A DNA stretch of 53,319 bases from the NCBI GenBank assembly GCA_019648995.1, contig BLXT01008059.1:602799-656117 (forward strand), given 5' to 3'. This DNA is from Plakobranchus ocellatus (Eukaryota > Mollusca > Gastropoda > Plakobranchidae). The notes under the pieces are model-generated. The model was not told the DNA's origin. It saw only the letters and a program-made list of their open reading frames with translations, and made no database searches. Made by a program: the position numbers and the translations under genes. Shown here piece after piece: positions 52,701 through 53,319 of this stretch. Within the stretch, counting starts at the first letter, position 1; every line of letters begins with the position of its first letter.

Positions 52701-53016
52701 TTCAACTAGATTGAGATGCTGCGAATGCAAGAGCTGAATTTCATGAACATGATAAAGTATCAAGCCCAGCAAAGTGGTCTCAGCTATGAGGAGGTCCAGA
52801 CCCAGATGGCACCATGGATACAGATGCAGCGGATGCGTGCCATGCAGACCCATCTCATGGTGGGTAGTTATAAATGACATAGCTTCTAAAACACACTTTA
52901 CTTTTGCAGGATTCCATCTGTTTTTGGCCTTGACCTCATGCATCCCATTCTTAATTCTTGTATTTTAGGGTTCTGGAGATGCATCTTCTATGAAAAACAA
53001 TTATGGTGGAAAACAG
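4772..53016 (+). CDS. ATRX: ATRX-type chromatin remodeller, 30 coding exons, 3' end outside window
   Basis: SWI/SNF2-family ATPase with an N-terminal ADD domain; in the family it acts in the nucleus with DAXX to deposit histone H3.3 at heterochromatin and telomeres. Exons: 4772-4777, 5632-5660, 7341-7480, 7971-8030, 9852-9976, 13075-13249, 16843-18894, 20576-20992, 21319-21476, 24198-24324, 28107-28320, 28756-29071, 30003-30152, 30627-30780, 31081-31190, 33072-33212, 34017-34194, 36344-36481, 38884-39059, 41433-41672, 42222-42400, 42645-42884, 44348-44584, 46759-46936, 48180-48359, 49722-49887, 50536-50636, 51000-51089, 52710-52859, 52969-53016. All phases join without a stop, giving 6,675 nt or 2,225 codons. 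ADD lies at about residues 86-230, the Walker A lysine at 1408, DEGH at 1525-1528 and YRFGQTKP at 1964-1971. RAD54L2 is excluded by the ADD domain. Every splice is GT-AG except one GC-AG. The first and last exons are the least certain. Confidence 0.95.
4778..5631 (+). other. intron after coding exon 1
   Basis: 854 nt, AT-rich, GTAAGT to TTTAG. No repeat or gene recognised. Confidence 0.6.
5632..5660 (+). CDS. ATRX: coding exon 2: 29-nt microexon
   Basis: Acceptor TTTCTTTAG at 5631 and donor GTATGT at 5661 define 29 nt encoding TTSKNGSSR, with the last codon split AG|G into the next exon. Phase in is 0 and phase out is 2. It fits the frame on both sides, but such a small exon rests only on splice signals and phase. 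Confidence 0.65.
5661..7340 (+). other. intron after coding exon 2
   Basis: 1,680 nt, GTATGT to GTTTAG. It contains an imperfect tandem duplication (6107-6310); otherwise nothing recognised. Confidence 0.65.
6107..6310. repeat. imperfect tandem duplication, period about 104 bp
   Basis: GCAAAATGGGTAGG begins at 6107 and again at 6211. Both copies continue with TTTGAATG, CTTTCTAG, a CACTTA(G/A)AGCAA block and an (A)CGTC(T/A)TAAGTTTAT block. The copies have diverged by substitutions and small indels. Confidence 0.75.
7341..7480 (+). CDS. ATRX: coding exon 3: charged N-terminal segment
   Basis: 140 nt after TGTGTTTAG. Encodes [18 protein letters not shown], then an acidic stretch with [13 protein letters not shown]. 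The exon ends AAG|GCATGT, that is with a GC donor. Using the nearby GT at 7485 instead would bring a stop within the next exon, whereas the GC donor gives a clean split codon G|GA. Disordered and lysine/aspartate-rich, as usual ahead of ADD. Confidence 0.8.
7481..7970 (+). other. GC-AG intron
   Basis: 490 nt beginning GCATGT and ending TTTCTCTTAG. AAG|GC with consensus flanks is the usual form of GC-AG introns. No other element was seen inside it. Confidence 0.75.
7971..8030 (+). CDS. ATRX: coding exon 4: linker before ADD
   Basis: 60 nt encoding [19 protein letters not shown], phase 1 to phase 1, between CTCTTAG and GTTTGT. The KKKK run may serve as a basic patch. It is disordered and has no domain of its own. 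Confidence 0.85.
8031..9851 (+). other. intron after coding exon 4
   Basis: 1,821 nt of AT-rich DNA. It contains a small TTAA-flanked element (8173-8414) and several TAGATCTAG-type words (9050-9095). No gene was recognised. Confidence 0.7.
8173..8414. mobile_element. piggyBac-type MITE with TTAA target duplication
   Basis: TTAA occurs at 8169-8172 and 8415-8418. Inside the left TTAA the element begins TCCTTTAAACCTTGACC; the reverse complement of the right end begins CCCTTTCACCCTGTGACC. These match with few differences and fit the CCCTTT-type piggyBac terminus. Near the right end lies a perfect 16-bp palindrome CCCCGATATATCGGGG (8383-8398). 242 bp with no coding capacity, so it is non-autonomous. 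Confidence 0.65.
9852..9976 (+). CDS. ATRX: coding exon 5: ADD domain, GATA-like finger
   Basis: 125 nt after TTTTACAG. Starts [20 protein letters not shown] and ends [15 protein letters not shown] supplies the first Cys pair (residues 93 and 96) and C119 begins the second pair, completed by C122 in the next exon. The order matches the GATA-like finger of vertebrate ATRX ADD (CTACG, then RHP, then ICKNC). Donor GTGAGC, phase 0. Confidence 0.95.
10985..11099. repeat. 38-bp tandem repeat, three copies
   Basis: TCTCCTAATTCTTCCTTGTT starts at 10985, 11023 and 11061, each followed by ATAACTAAAATGATTTTT. The copies are nearly identical, so the array is young. Confidence 0.95.
11565..11640 (+). mobile_element. 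tRNA-derived SINE head
   Basis: TGCCTGAGTGG (11568-11578) fits the pol III A box TRGYNNARNNG with one mismatch. GTTCAATAT (11611-11619) fits the B box GWTCRANNC with one mismatch, 43 bp later. The sequence between the boxes (GAGCGTGTTTGCCTGCTTTGA) resembles a tRNA D/anticodon region. It cannot fold as a good tRNA, so it is a SINE head rather than a gene. Confidence 0.5.
13075..13249 (+). CDS. ATRX: coding exon 6: ADD domain, PHD-like finger
   Basis: 175 nt. Begins RCEKFL, then [34 protein letters not shown] (given here in parts: [30 protein letters not shown]). Zinc ligands fall at residues 142, 145, 154, 157, 162 and 165. This is almost residue for residue the PHD-like part of vertebrate ATRX ADD, which reads unmethylated H3K4 together with H3K9me3. 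Acceptor TTTCCAG, donor GTAAGT, phase 1 out. Confidence 0.97.
13250..16842 (+). other. intron after coding exon 6
   Basis: 3,593 nt. Holds an imperfect tandem duplication near 15150-15470 and several homopolymer runs. A poly-T-rich acceptor (TTTTTTTGTTTCAG) precedes the giant exon. No gene seen. Confidence 0.7.
15150..15475. repeat. imperfect tandem duplication, period about 157 bp
   Basis: GAAAATGC followed by TTTTCTGTTTTCTGCCAAAT appears at about 15150 and again at about 15307. Both copies continue through a poly-T/poly-A turn, (A)GGCATAGAAAC or GGTATAAAAAC, AGTCT(C/T)AAAG and AGTTGCAT. A third, shorter copy may begin near 15455. Confidence 0.65.
16843..18894 (+). CDS. ATRX: coding exon 7: giant central exon, end of ADD and disordered hub
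   Basis: A 2,052-nt exon, uninterrupted and in frame. Its first codons, [14 protein letters not shown], supply the last two ADD zinc ligands (C186, C189). An alpha-helical stretch follows ([18 protein letters not shown]), then about 600 mostly disordered, charged residues. Features: a helical conserved-looking block [20 protein letters not shown] and an [17 protein letters not shown] block (about residues 250-345); a SUMO-interacting-type motif [10 protein letters not shown] (453-462); a second, LVVLTD (668-673); a six-fold acidic/leucine repeat (496-624); and many KKKR/RKKR basic patches. It ends MKR with the Arg codon split C|GA at donor GTGAGT. Vertebrate ATRX also has one giant exon at this place. 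Confidence 0.95.
17661..17690 (+). other. SUMO-interacting-type motif 1 (coding)
   Basis: Encodes [10 protein letters not shown] at residues 452-461: a four-residue aliphatic core directly followed by a run of acids, the classic SIM layout. In the family ATRX works at PML bodies, where such motifs bind SUMO. Function here is inference. Confidence 0.6.
17793..18179 (+). repeat. six-fold acidic/leucine protein repeat (coding)
   Basis: Residues 496-624. The cores are AKLELL, ARQELL, AKLELL, TRQELL, AKLDLL and SKNNLL, each preceded by an E/D/N-rich turn (such as [28 protein letters not shown]) and spaced about 18-26 residues apart. Each unit could form a short amphipathic helix. The first, third and fifth are the most alike, suggesting growth by duplication of a two-unit block. 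Confidence 0.75.
18895..20575 (+). other. intron after the giant exon
   Basis: 1,681 nt. Contains a 36-bp tandem repeat. The acceptor is not certain: TCCTCAG at 20575 fits the phase and the protein; CTTTCAG at 20479 also fits the phase but would add 32 residues unlike the lysine-rich surroundings. Confidence 0.6.
19246..19346. repeat. 36-bp tandem repeat, three copies
   Basis: TAGGTGTTGTAACTTATCTT starts at 19246 and 19282, and with one change at 19318; each of the first two is followed by CTTTGTTTATTTCTAA. The period is a multiple of three, which keeps chance frames open; it is not a gene. Confidence 0.95.
20576..20992 (+). CDS. ATRX: coding exon 8: Lys/Glu-rich linker
   Basis: 417 nt encoding a lysine- and glutamate-rich disordered segment ([18 protein letters not shown], then [32 protein letters not shown], ending KSVKKSKP). 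Basic clusters such as MRKRKAK are possible nuclear localisation signals. The RLPSMRKRK block looks more constrained than the rest. Donor GTGTGT, phase 1. The 3' end is firm; the 5' end could move to 20480 or 20591. Confidence 0.8.
20993..21318 (+). other. intron after coding exon 8
   Basis: 326 nt, GTGTGT to TATTTCAG, T-rich. Nothing recognised inside. Confidence 0.75.
21319..21476 (+). CDS. ATRX: coding exon 9: acidic segment
   Basis: 158 nt. Encodes [20 protein letters not shown], then [18 protein letters not shown], then [14 protein letters not shown]. Acidic with a short hydrophobic SVTFFV patch that could be a docking motif. Acceptor TTTCAG, donor GTGAGT, phase 0 out. Confidence 0.85.
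21477..24197 (+). other. intron after coding exon 9
   Basis: 2,721 nt. Holds a 93-bp hairpin (22388-22480), a CAGACCTGCCAACTGTCC word (21896) that looks like a transposon end without a visible partner, and two copies of a GCATAATATC(T/G)(G/T)GCTTTCT word (about 23077 and 24043). A 130-codon minus-strand frame (22882-23274) does not look like a protein. Confidence 0.65.
22388..22480. repeat. 93-bp near-perfect hairpin (foldback element)
   Basis: Outer arms CAAAAACGAATGCGAACTAC (22388-22407) and GTAGTTAGCAATCGTTTTTG (22461-22480) pair at 18 of 20 positions. Inner arms GCCTGACCCCCC (22415-22426) and GGGGGGTCAGGC (22447-22458) pair perfectly. The loop is 20 nt, with small asymmetric gaps of 7 and 2 nt between the arms. 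It may be a miniature foldback transposon or an intronic hairpin RNA. Confidence 0.85.
24198..24324 (+). CDS. ATRX: coding exon 10: acidic segment
   Basis: 127 nt after AATCTGCAG. Encodes [20 protein letters not shown], then [20 protein letters not shown], ending NS and a split codon G|AT. Acidic, serine-rich, likely disordered and a good casein kinase 2 substrate. Donor GTGAAG. Without conserved sequence the call rests on phase and composition. Confidence 0.8.
24325..28106 (+). other. longest intron, 3.8 kb
   Basis: GTGAAG to TTTTCAG. Contains a 0.8-kb MITE (25180-25970) and two CAGACCTGC words (26236 and 27122) that resemble the word at 21896. No protein-coding sequence was recognised. Confidence 0.75.
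25180..25970. mobile_element. non-autonomous DNA transposon with about 55-bp terminal inverted repeats
   Basis: Left end TGATGCGTTCTGTCAAAACG, then GGGCATAAGGTACCCT and TTTTGAGATATT. The right end reverse-complements to TGACGCTTTCTGTCAAAGCG, then GGGCATAAGGTACCCT and TTTTGAGATATT. Overall about 85-90% identity. The direct repeat CATTTG lies just outside both ends (25174-25179 and 25971-25976; CATTTGTG if overlap is allowed), as expected for a target duplication of 6-8 bp. The 791-bp interior has no coding frame. Superfamily unclear. Confidence 0.8.
28107..28320 (+). CDS. ATRX: coding exon 11: basic/acidic linker
   Basis: 214 nt. Encodes [20 protein letters not shown], then [20 protein letters not shown], then [18 protein letters not shown]. 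Alternating lysine runs and acidic SD-rich patches. The [17 protein letters not shown] block resembles the vertebrate ATRX segment ahead of the DAXX-to-helicase linker, but this is not firm. Acceptor TTTTCAG, donor AG|GTAAGC, phase 2. Confidence 0.85.
28321..28755 (+). other. intron after coding exon 11
   Basis: 435 nt, GTAAGC to TCTAATAG. No element recognised. Confidence 0.75.
28756..29071 (+). CDS. ATRX: coding exon 12: low-complexity Lys/Asp/Ser linker
   Basis: 316 nt. Opens [20 protein letters not shown], continues through [18 protein letters not shown] and a [20 protein letters not shown] run, and closes [20 protein letters not shown]. Strongly mixed-charge and disordered; the RRRIKK patch is a possible nuclear localisation signal. 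Donor GAG|GTACAA, phase 0. A mirror minus-strand frame here is only an artefact of the repeat-like composition. Confidence 0.88.
29072..30002 (+). other. intron after coding exon 12
   Basis: 931 nt, AT-rich, with a poly-T run at 29777-29791. It ends TTTCAAAAG, a weak acceptor. Nothing else recognised. Confidence 0.65.
30003..30152 (+). CDS. ATRX: coding exon 13: basic helix before the SNF2 motor
   Basis: 150 nt, phase 0 both sides. Encodes [20 protein letters not shown], then [20 protein letters not shown] and [10 protein letters not shown]. This matches the vertebrate ATRX pattern IRKI...L...T..A...EEERRKRIAEREREK, a long charged helix leading into the motor. Donor GTAGGT. The acceptor (TTCAAAAG) is weak; the neighbouring reading fits the family so it is kept. 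Confidence 0.9.
30153..30626 (+). other. intron after coding exon 13
   Basis: 474 nt, GTAGGT to CTTACACAG. No element recognised. Confidence 0.75.
30627..30780 (+). CDS. ATRX: coding exon 14: entry to the SNF2 motor
   Basis: 154 nt. Encodes [20 protein letters not shown], then [18 protein letters not shown] and [13 protein letters not shown]. The CPITTKL and LKPHQV motifs match the start of the ATRX SNF2 domain; LKPHQ is the equivalent of the Q-motif region. Acceptor CTTACACAG, donor GTAAAA, phase 1 out. Confidence 0.95.
30781..31080 (+). other. intron after coding exon 14
   Basis: 300 nt, GTAAAA to TCCTTTTAAG; nothing recognised. Confidence 0.75.
31081..31190 (+). CDS. ATRX: coding exon 15: Walker A (motif I)
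   Basis: 110 nt. Encodes [20 protein letters not shown] and [22 protein letters not shown] is the SNF2 nucleotide-binding loop, with lysine at residue 1408. [12 protein letters not shown] is identical to vertebrate ATRX, where other SNF2 proteins have ILADEMGLGKT; the AHCMG form is a mark of the ATRX branch. Acceptor TTTTAAG, donor GTAAGT. Confidence 0.97.
31191..33071 (+). other. intron after coding exon 15
   Basis: 1,881 nt, GTAAGT to GTCTCCAG. It holds a pyrimidine-rich stretch (about 32345-32470) and nothing that looks like a gene or transposon. Confidence 0.7.
33072..33212 (+). CDS. ATRX: coding exon 16: motif Ia
   Basis: 141 nt, phase 0. Encodes [20 protein letters not shown], then [32 protein letters not shown] corresponds to motif Ia of ATRX (LVVCPLNTALNW), part of the first RecA-like lobe that grips DNA. 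Acceptor GTCTCCAG, donor GTAGGC. Confidence 0.96.
33213..34016 (+). other. intron after coding exon 16
   Basis: 804 nt, GTAGGC to TTGCTCAG; no element recognised. Confidence 0.7.
34017..34194 (+). CDS. ATRX: coding exon 17: first motor lobe
   Basis: 178 nt. Encodes [20 protein letters not shown], then [20 protein letters not shown] and a lysine-rich tail ending TLVNP. GG(I/V)[11 protein letters not shown] is diagnostic of ATRX. Contains an eight-A run (frame checked: CAA AAA AAA ATC). Donor GTGTGC, phase 1. Confidence 0.96.
35150..35925 (+). mobile_element. dead non-LTR retrotransposon (LINE) reverse transcriptase remnant
   Basis: Shifting between + frames gives the usual order of a [21 protein letters not shown] (about 35160), [12 protein letters not shown] (35267-35305), [17 protein letters not shown] (about 35364-35393), [24 protein letters not shown] and [13 protein letters not shown] (about 35607). 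Living elements have YADD where this has YEDG (35376-35387), and there are stops and frameshifts, so it is inactive. The NNLRY(A)DD and SEII forms recall the RTE group. Enzyme remnant described only; nothing restored. Confidence 0.75.
35647..35925. repeat. 137-bp tandem duplication inside the LINE remnant
   Basis: ACATGG(T/C)TGATT starts at 35647 and 35784. Both copies run through GAGTGAAATAAGAACAAGAA, GCCAAAGATACAT, and GAAATGGGTTCTAACGAATG. The second copy has an extra AAGATACAT. The duplication happened after the element died or during its decay. Confidence 0.9.
36344..36481 (+). CDS. ATRX: coding exon 18: DEGH box and motif III
   Basis: 138 nt. Encodes [20 protein letters not shown], then [20 protein letters not shown] and NNLNE. 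DEGH (1525-1528) is the Walker B/motif II in its ATRX form; TGTPLQNN is motif III. Acceptor TTATAAAG, donor T|GTGAGT, splitting a Tyr codon. All catalytic residues are intact. Confidence 0.97.
36572..36764. mobile_element. hAT-like MITE, about 190 bp
   Basis: GGGCTGGGAAT (36574-36584) and its perfect inverse ATTCCCAGCCC (36752-36762) bound the element, with CAGGGC on the left end as in many hAT termini. The outside 8-mers GCAATTCC and GGAATTAC agree at six of eight positions, a plausible decayed 8-bp target duplication. No coding frame. Confidence 0.55.
36800..37502. mobile_element. piggyBac-type element, non-autonomous, 703 bp
   Basis: TTAA flanks both ends (36796-36799 and 37503-37506). 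The terminal inverted repeats CTCTTCCGGAGGT and (reverse complement) CTCTTAGCGAGGT match at 10 of 13. A second inverted pair, CCCCCAGAGG (36846-36855) and CCTCTGGGGG (37458-37467), lies about 40 bp in from each end. Internal palindromes include AAGGGGATTCCCCTT (36945-36959). The interior carries a short coding-like frame (37068-37337) and base composition richer in G+C than the host intron. Confidence 0.75.
37068..37337 (+). pseudogene. short coding-like frame inside the piggyBac-type element
   Basis: From the ATG at 37062 region the frame reads [20 protein letters not shown], then [18 protein letters not shown] and [15 protein letters not shown], ending in lysines and a stop at 37335-37337. 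It looks like real protein (acidic start, codon-like composition) and stops after an AAG|GTTGGT that could be a donor. It may be the first exon of the transposase left in a deleted copy, or captured host sequence. No family recognised. Confidence 0.4.
37925..37995 (+). mobile_element. tRNA-derived SINE head
   Basis: TGGCATAGTGG (37925-37935) is a perfect pol III A box. GATCAAGCT (37980-37988) fits the B box in eight of nine positions, 55 bp later, followed by ATGCC. A tRNA-like fold is interrupted by a poly-T run (37968-37974), which would also stop pol III, so this is a decayed SINE. Confidence 0.45.
38850..38861. other. 12-base N gap in a poly-T run
   Basis: Twelve N bases sit within a T homopolymer, 22 bp upstream of coding exon 19. 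The true length of the T tract is unknown; it is the polypyrimidine tract of that exon's acceptor. Confidence 1.
38884..39059 (+). CDS. ATRX: coding exon 19: end of first motor lobe
   Basis: 176 nt. Encodes [20 protein letters not shown], then [20 protein letters not shown] and [14 protein letters not shown]. This matches vertebrate ATRX ([39 protein letters not shown]). Acceptor GCTACAG, donor GTGAGT. Confidence 0.97.
39060..41432 (+). other. intron after coding exon 19
   Basis: 2,373 nt. A stretch at about 39180-39770 is less AT-rich and has coding-like minus-strand fragments, including a 71-codon frame (39182-39397), but no family is recognised. TAGATCTA-type words occur near 39880, 40210 and 40515; a GATGATGAT-rich patch lies at 41048-41130. 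Confidence 0.6.
41433..41672 (+). CDS. ATRX: coding exon 20: start of the second half of the motor
   Basis: 240 nt, phase 0. Encodes [20 protein letters not shown], then [20 protein letters not shown] and [20 protein letters not shown]. Matches vertebrate R(K)[25 protein letters not shown] and IWTHPW. Acceptor TCAATCAG, donor GTGAGG. Confidence 0.97.
41673..42221 (+). other. intron after coding exon 20
   Basis: 549 nt, GTGAGG to TTGCTCAG; no element recognised. Confidence 0.75.
42222..42400 (+). CDS. ATRX: coding exon 21: acidic insertion between motor lobes
   Basis: 179 nt. Encodes [20 protein letters not shown], then [20 protein letters not shown] and a basic [11 protein letters not shown] end. 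Vertebrate ATRX has a like insertion (FDEDSMDEFIASDSDE, then KKKKKGKKGKK) at this place. The donor AG|GTTAGC leaves phase 2. Confidence 0.93.
42645..42884 (+). CDS. ATRX: coding exon 22: end of the insertion, start of second lobe
   Basis: 240 nt. Encodes [20 protein letters not shown], a run of Glu, then [20 protein letters not shown] and [36 protein letters not shown] matches KMVLLFEILRMAEEIGDKV, the start of the helicase C-terminal lobe. Acceptor CTTTCAG, donor GT|GTAAGT, phase 2. Confidence 0.96.
42885..44347 (+). other. intron after coding exon 22
   Basis: 1,463 nt. Contains a dead transposase piece (43768-44080). At about 43228 TAGCTGCCAACCAGTATGAT may be the end of the same or a related hAT-type element. 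The acceptor has a CCCCCCAG tract. Confidence 0.65.
43768..44080 (+). pseudogene. dead zinc-finger/hAT-type transposase remnant
   Basis: One + frame reads [20 protein letters not shown] and, after stops, [20 protein letters not shown] and AAHTIWAHC. The [14 protein letters not shown] pattern (C-x2-C finger with a THGG turn) followed by [18 protein letters not shown] is typical of a large family of zinc-finger transposase-like proteins of hAT type in invertebrates. At least three stops lie inside, and no long frame survives. Confidence 0.6.
44348..44584 (+). CDS. ATRX: coding exon 23: motif IV and second lobe
   Basis: 237 nt. Encodes [20 protein letters not shown], an acidic loop, then [20 protein letters not shown] and ANFNDIENH. 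Matches VLVFSQSLISLDLIEDFLE and IDYYRLDGSTTAQSRKKWAEEFND. Acceptor CCCCCCAG; donor AG|GTTTGT, phase 2. Confidence 0.97.
44585..46758 (+). other. intron after coding exon 23
   Basis: 2,174 nt. Contains an imperfect tandem repeat (46050-46440) and TAGATCTAG-type words (45283-45310). No gene recognised. Confidence 0.7.
46050..46440. repeat. imperfect tandem repeat, period about 170-190 bp
   Basis: A TTGG(C)AGCTGGAA(G/T)GTA(G/A)CTTTTGAC block appears near 46060 and 46235, followed in both by CTTTTTT, TGGAT(A/G)AA(A/T)A, a poly-T run, AAGTTATGTA and TAAACTAAATTT. A shorter third start (TATTGGCTCTGGCAGAGCTG) lies at about 46420. Confidence 0.65.
46759..46936 (+). CDS. ATRX: coding exon 24: motifs V and VI
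   Basis: 178 nt. Encodes [20 protein letters not shown], then [20 protein letters not shown] and [30 protein letters not shown] is motif V and [10 protein letters not shown] motif VI with the arginine finger; both are intact. Acceptor CTTTTCAG, donor GTAGGC, phase 0. No ATG starts the frame here, so start-based ORF searches miss this exon. Confidence 0.98.
46937..48179 (+). other. intron after coding exon 24
   Basis: 1,243 nt, GTAGGC to TTTTTGCAG; AT-rich, nothing recognised. Confidence 0.7.
48180..48359 (+). CDS. ATRX: coding exon 25: motor exit helix
   Basis: 180 nt. Encodes [20 protein letters not shown], then [20 protein letters not shown] and [10 protein letters not shown]. Matches [40 protein letters not shown]-type vertebrate sequence. 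Acceptor TTTTTGCAG, donor GTATGG. Confidence 0.97.
48360..49721 (+). other. intron after coding exon 25
   Basis: 1,362 nt, GTATGG to TATATTTAG. A poly-A run at 48789-48807 and a CTAGATCTAGATCTAGG word (49119-49135). No gene recognised. Confidence 0.7.
49722..49887 (+). CDS. ATRX: coding exon 26: post-motor segment
   Basis: 166 nt. Encodes [20 protein letters not shown], then [20 protein letters not shown] and [15 protein letters not shown]. Matches vertebrate LAELLQIHKEHIVGYHEHDSLLDH and LTEEERKAAWAEYEAEKKG. Donor G|GTTTGT, phase 1. Confidence 0.97.
49888..50535 (+). other. intron after coding exon 26
   Basis: 648 nt, GTTTGT to TTTTTAAG. A TTTAGACCTGCTAACAGTC word near 50127 resembles the CAGACCTGC words elsewhere. 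No gene recognised. Confidence 0.65.
50536..50636 (+). CDS. ATRX: coding exon 27: C-terminal tail
   Basis: 101 nt. Encodes [20 protein letters not shown] and [13 protein letters not shown]. Family C-termini have no catalytic role; this part appears helical and alanine/glutamine-rich. Acceptor TTTTTAAG, donor GTAAGC. Confidence 0.88.
50637..50999 (+). other. intron after coding exon 27
   Basis: 363 nt, GTAAGC to GTATTGCAG; nothing recognised. Confidence 0.75.
51000..51089 (+). CDS. ATRX: coding exon 28: C-terminal helix
   Basis: 90 nt, phase 0. Encodes [20 protein letters not shown] and [10 protein letters not shown], an amphipathic charged helix. Donor AGG|GTTAGT. Confidence 0.85.
51090..52709 (+). 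other. intron after coding exon 28
   Basis: 1,620 nt. Holds a perfect RFX-type X-box (51324-51337) and a cluster of TAGATCTA-type words (52140-52205). No gene recognised. Confidence 0.7.
51324..51337. promoter_or_regulatory. RFX-type X-box, GTTGCTATGGCAAC
   Basis: A perfect 14-bp imperfect palindrome of the GTTGCYATGGCAAC form bound by RFX factors. CAAGATAGCGGC just upstream (51311-51322) is one base from a YY1-type CAAGATGGCGGC. It may be an intronic enhancer or part of a dispersed repeat. Confidence 0.4.
52710..52859 (+). CDS. ATRX: coding exon 29: Met/Gln-rich tail
   Basis: 150 nt, phase 0. Encodes [20 protein letters not shown], then [20 protein letters not shown] and [10 protein letters not shown]. 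Methionine/glutamine-rich, as the vertebrate tail (QQQQQQMTYQQ) is. Acceptor TTCAACTAG, donor GTGGGT. Confidence 0.87.
52969..53016 (+). CDS. ATRX: coding exon 30: last visible exon
   Basis: 48 nt after TTTTAG. Encodes [16 protein letters not shown] and ends CAG|GTCAAG, a plausible donor. If that donor is not used, the frame runs on to a TAG at 53067-53069. The human protein continues further, so a downstream exon beyond the window is more likely. Confidence 0.6.
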
Positions 53017-53319
53017 GTCAAGGCATTGAGCATCAGCATGAAAAGCCTTTTTTTATATATATTAAAGTAGTGATGTACTCTGTGTCTTAAATTTAATCTG
53101 CGGTCTGGAGAACTTAGAAATGCAAAAGTTTTAAGCTGCAGAGTATTTAATAACACTCTACAAAATCTCAATGTCTATTTCTCTAAATTCTAAATCAGTT
53201 TTATTTTACCTATACATACACCTCAAACACACTTGAAGAATCGCAAACTTATTATGTACAGTGTAAATGCATGAACTAAAAACTCAGAACTGAAAGAAGG
53301 TTTGTTACCTTTGTAAAAA
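53017..53319 (+). other. 3' edge of the window
   Basis: 303 nt, AT-rich, probably the start of the next intron. No polyadenylation signal is clearly tied to the gene and no further exon is seen. Confidence 0.45.

Noticed and set aside
53017-53069. Reading through to the TAG at 53067 as the true C-terminus
   Set aside because: CAG|GTCAAG is a usable donor, and the family protein is longer; the added residues look intronic.

Overview
This window is eukaryotic and holds essentially one gene: a long, intron-rich orthologue of the chromatin remodeller ATRX on the + strand. Thirty coding exons can be joined with every reading phase consistent, from an ATG at 4772 to a last visible donor at 53016. 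Together they encode about 2,225 residues in this window. The human protein has about 2,490, so the 3' end of the gene most likely lies beyond the window. Introns of 0.1 to 3.8 kb, AT-rich and full of decayed transposons, make up most of the DNA. The intron style, the protein (an invertebrate-like ATRX with both ADD and SNF2 modules) and a scattered TAGATCTA-type word suggest a lophotrochozoan, probably a mollusc. That assignment is inference, not proof.

Layout. 1-90 is a GTT/ATT microsatellite. 1390-1493 looks like a TATA-less promoter (E-box plus YY1-type site) and a short non-coding first exon. 4723-7480 and 7971-8030 hold the short, charged N-terminus, including a 29-nt microexon and one GC-AG intron. 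9852-16900 encodes the ADD domain (GATA-like finger plus PHD-like finger). 16843-18894 is a single 2,052-nt exon, the counterpart of the giant central exon of vertebrate ATRX; it carries two SUMO-interacting-type motifs and a six-fold acidic/leucine repeat. 20576-30152 encodes Lys/Glu/Asp/Ser-rich low-complexity linker. 30627-39059 encodes the first RecA-like lobe of the SNF2 motor ([18 protein letters not shown]). 41433-48359 encodes the acidic insertion and the second lobe ([25 protein letters not shown]). 49722-53016 encodes the C-terminal tail.

Mobile DNA. The introns hold two TTAA-flanked piggyBac-type non-autonomous elements (8173-8414 and 36800-37502), a small hAT-like MITE (36572-36764), a 0.8-kb MITE with about 55-bp terminal inverted repeats and a matching target duplication (25180-25970), and a dead LINE reverse transcriptase whose catalytic YxDD has become YEDG (35150-35925). 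They also hold a dead zinc-finger/hAT-type transposase piece (43768-44080), a 93-bp near-perfect hairpin (22388-22480), two tRNA-derived SINE heads, and several short tandem repeats.

The exons work together as one protein: ADD reads histone H3 tails, the central disordered part recruits partners, and the SNF2 motor translocates on DNA, in the family together with DAXX for H3.3 deposition at heterochromatin. No RNA gene, CRISPR array or second protein-coding gene could be supported. The 'system' here is a well-preserved chromatin gene whose introns act as a transposon graveyard.
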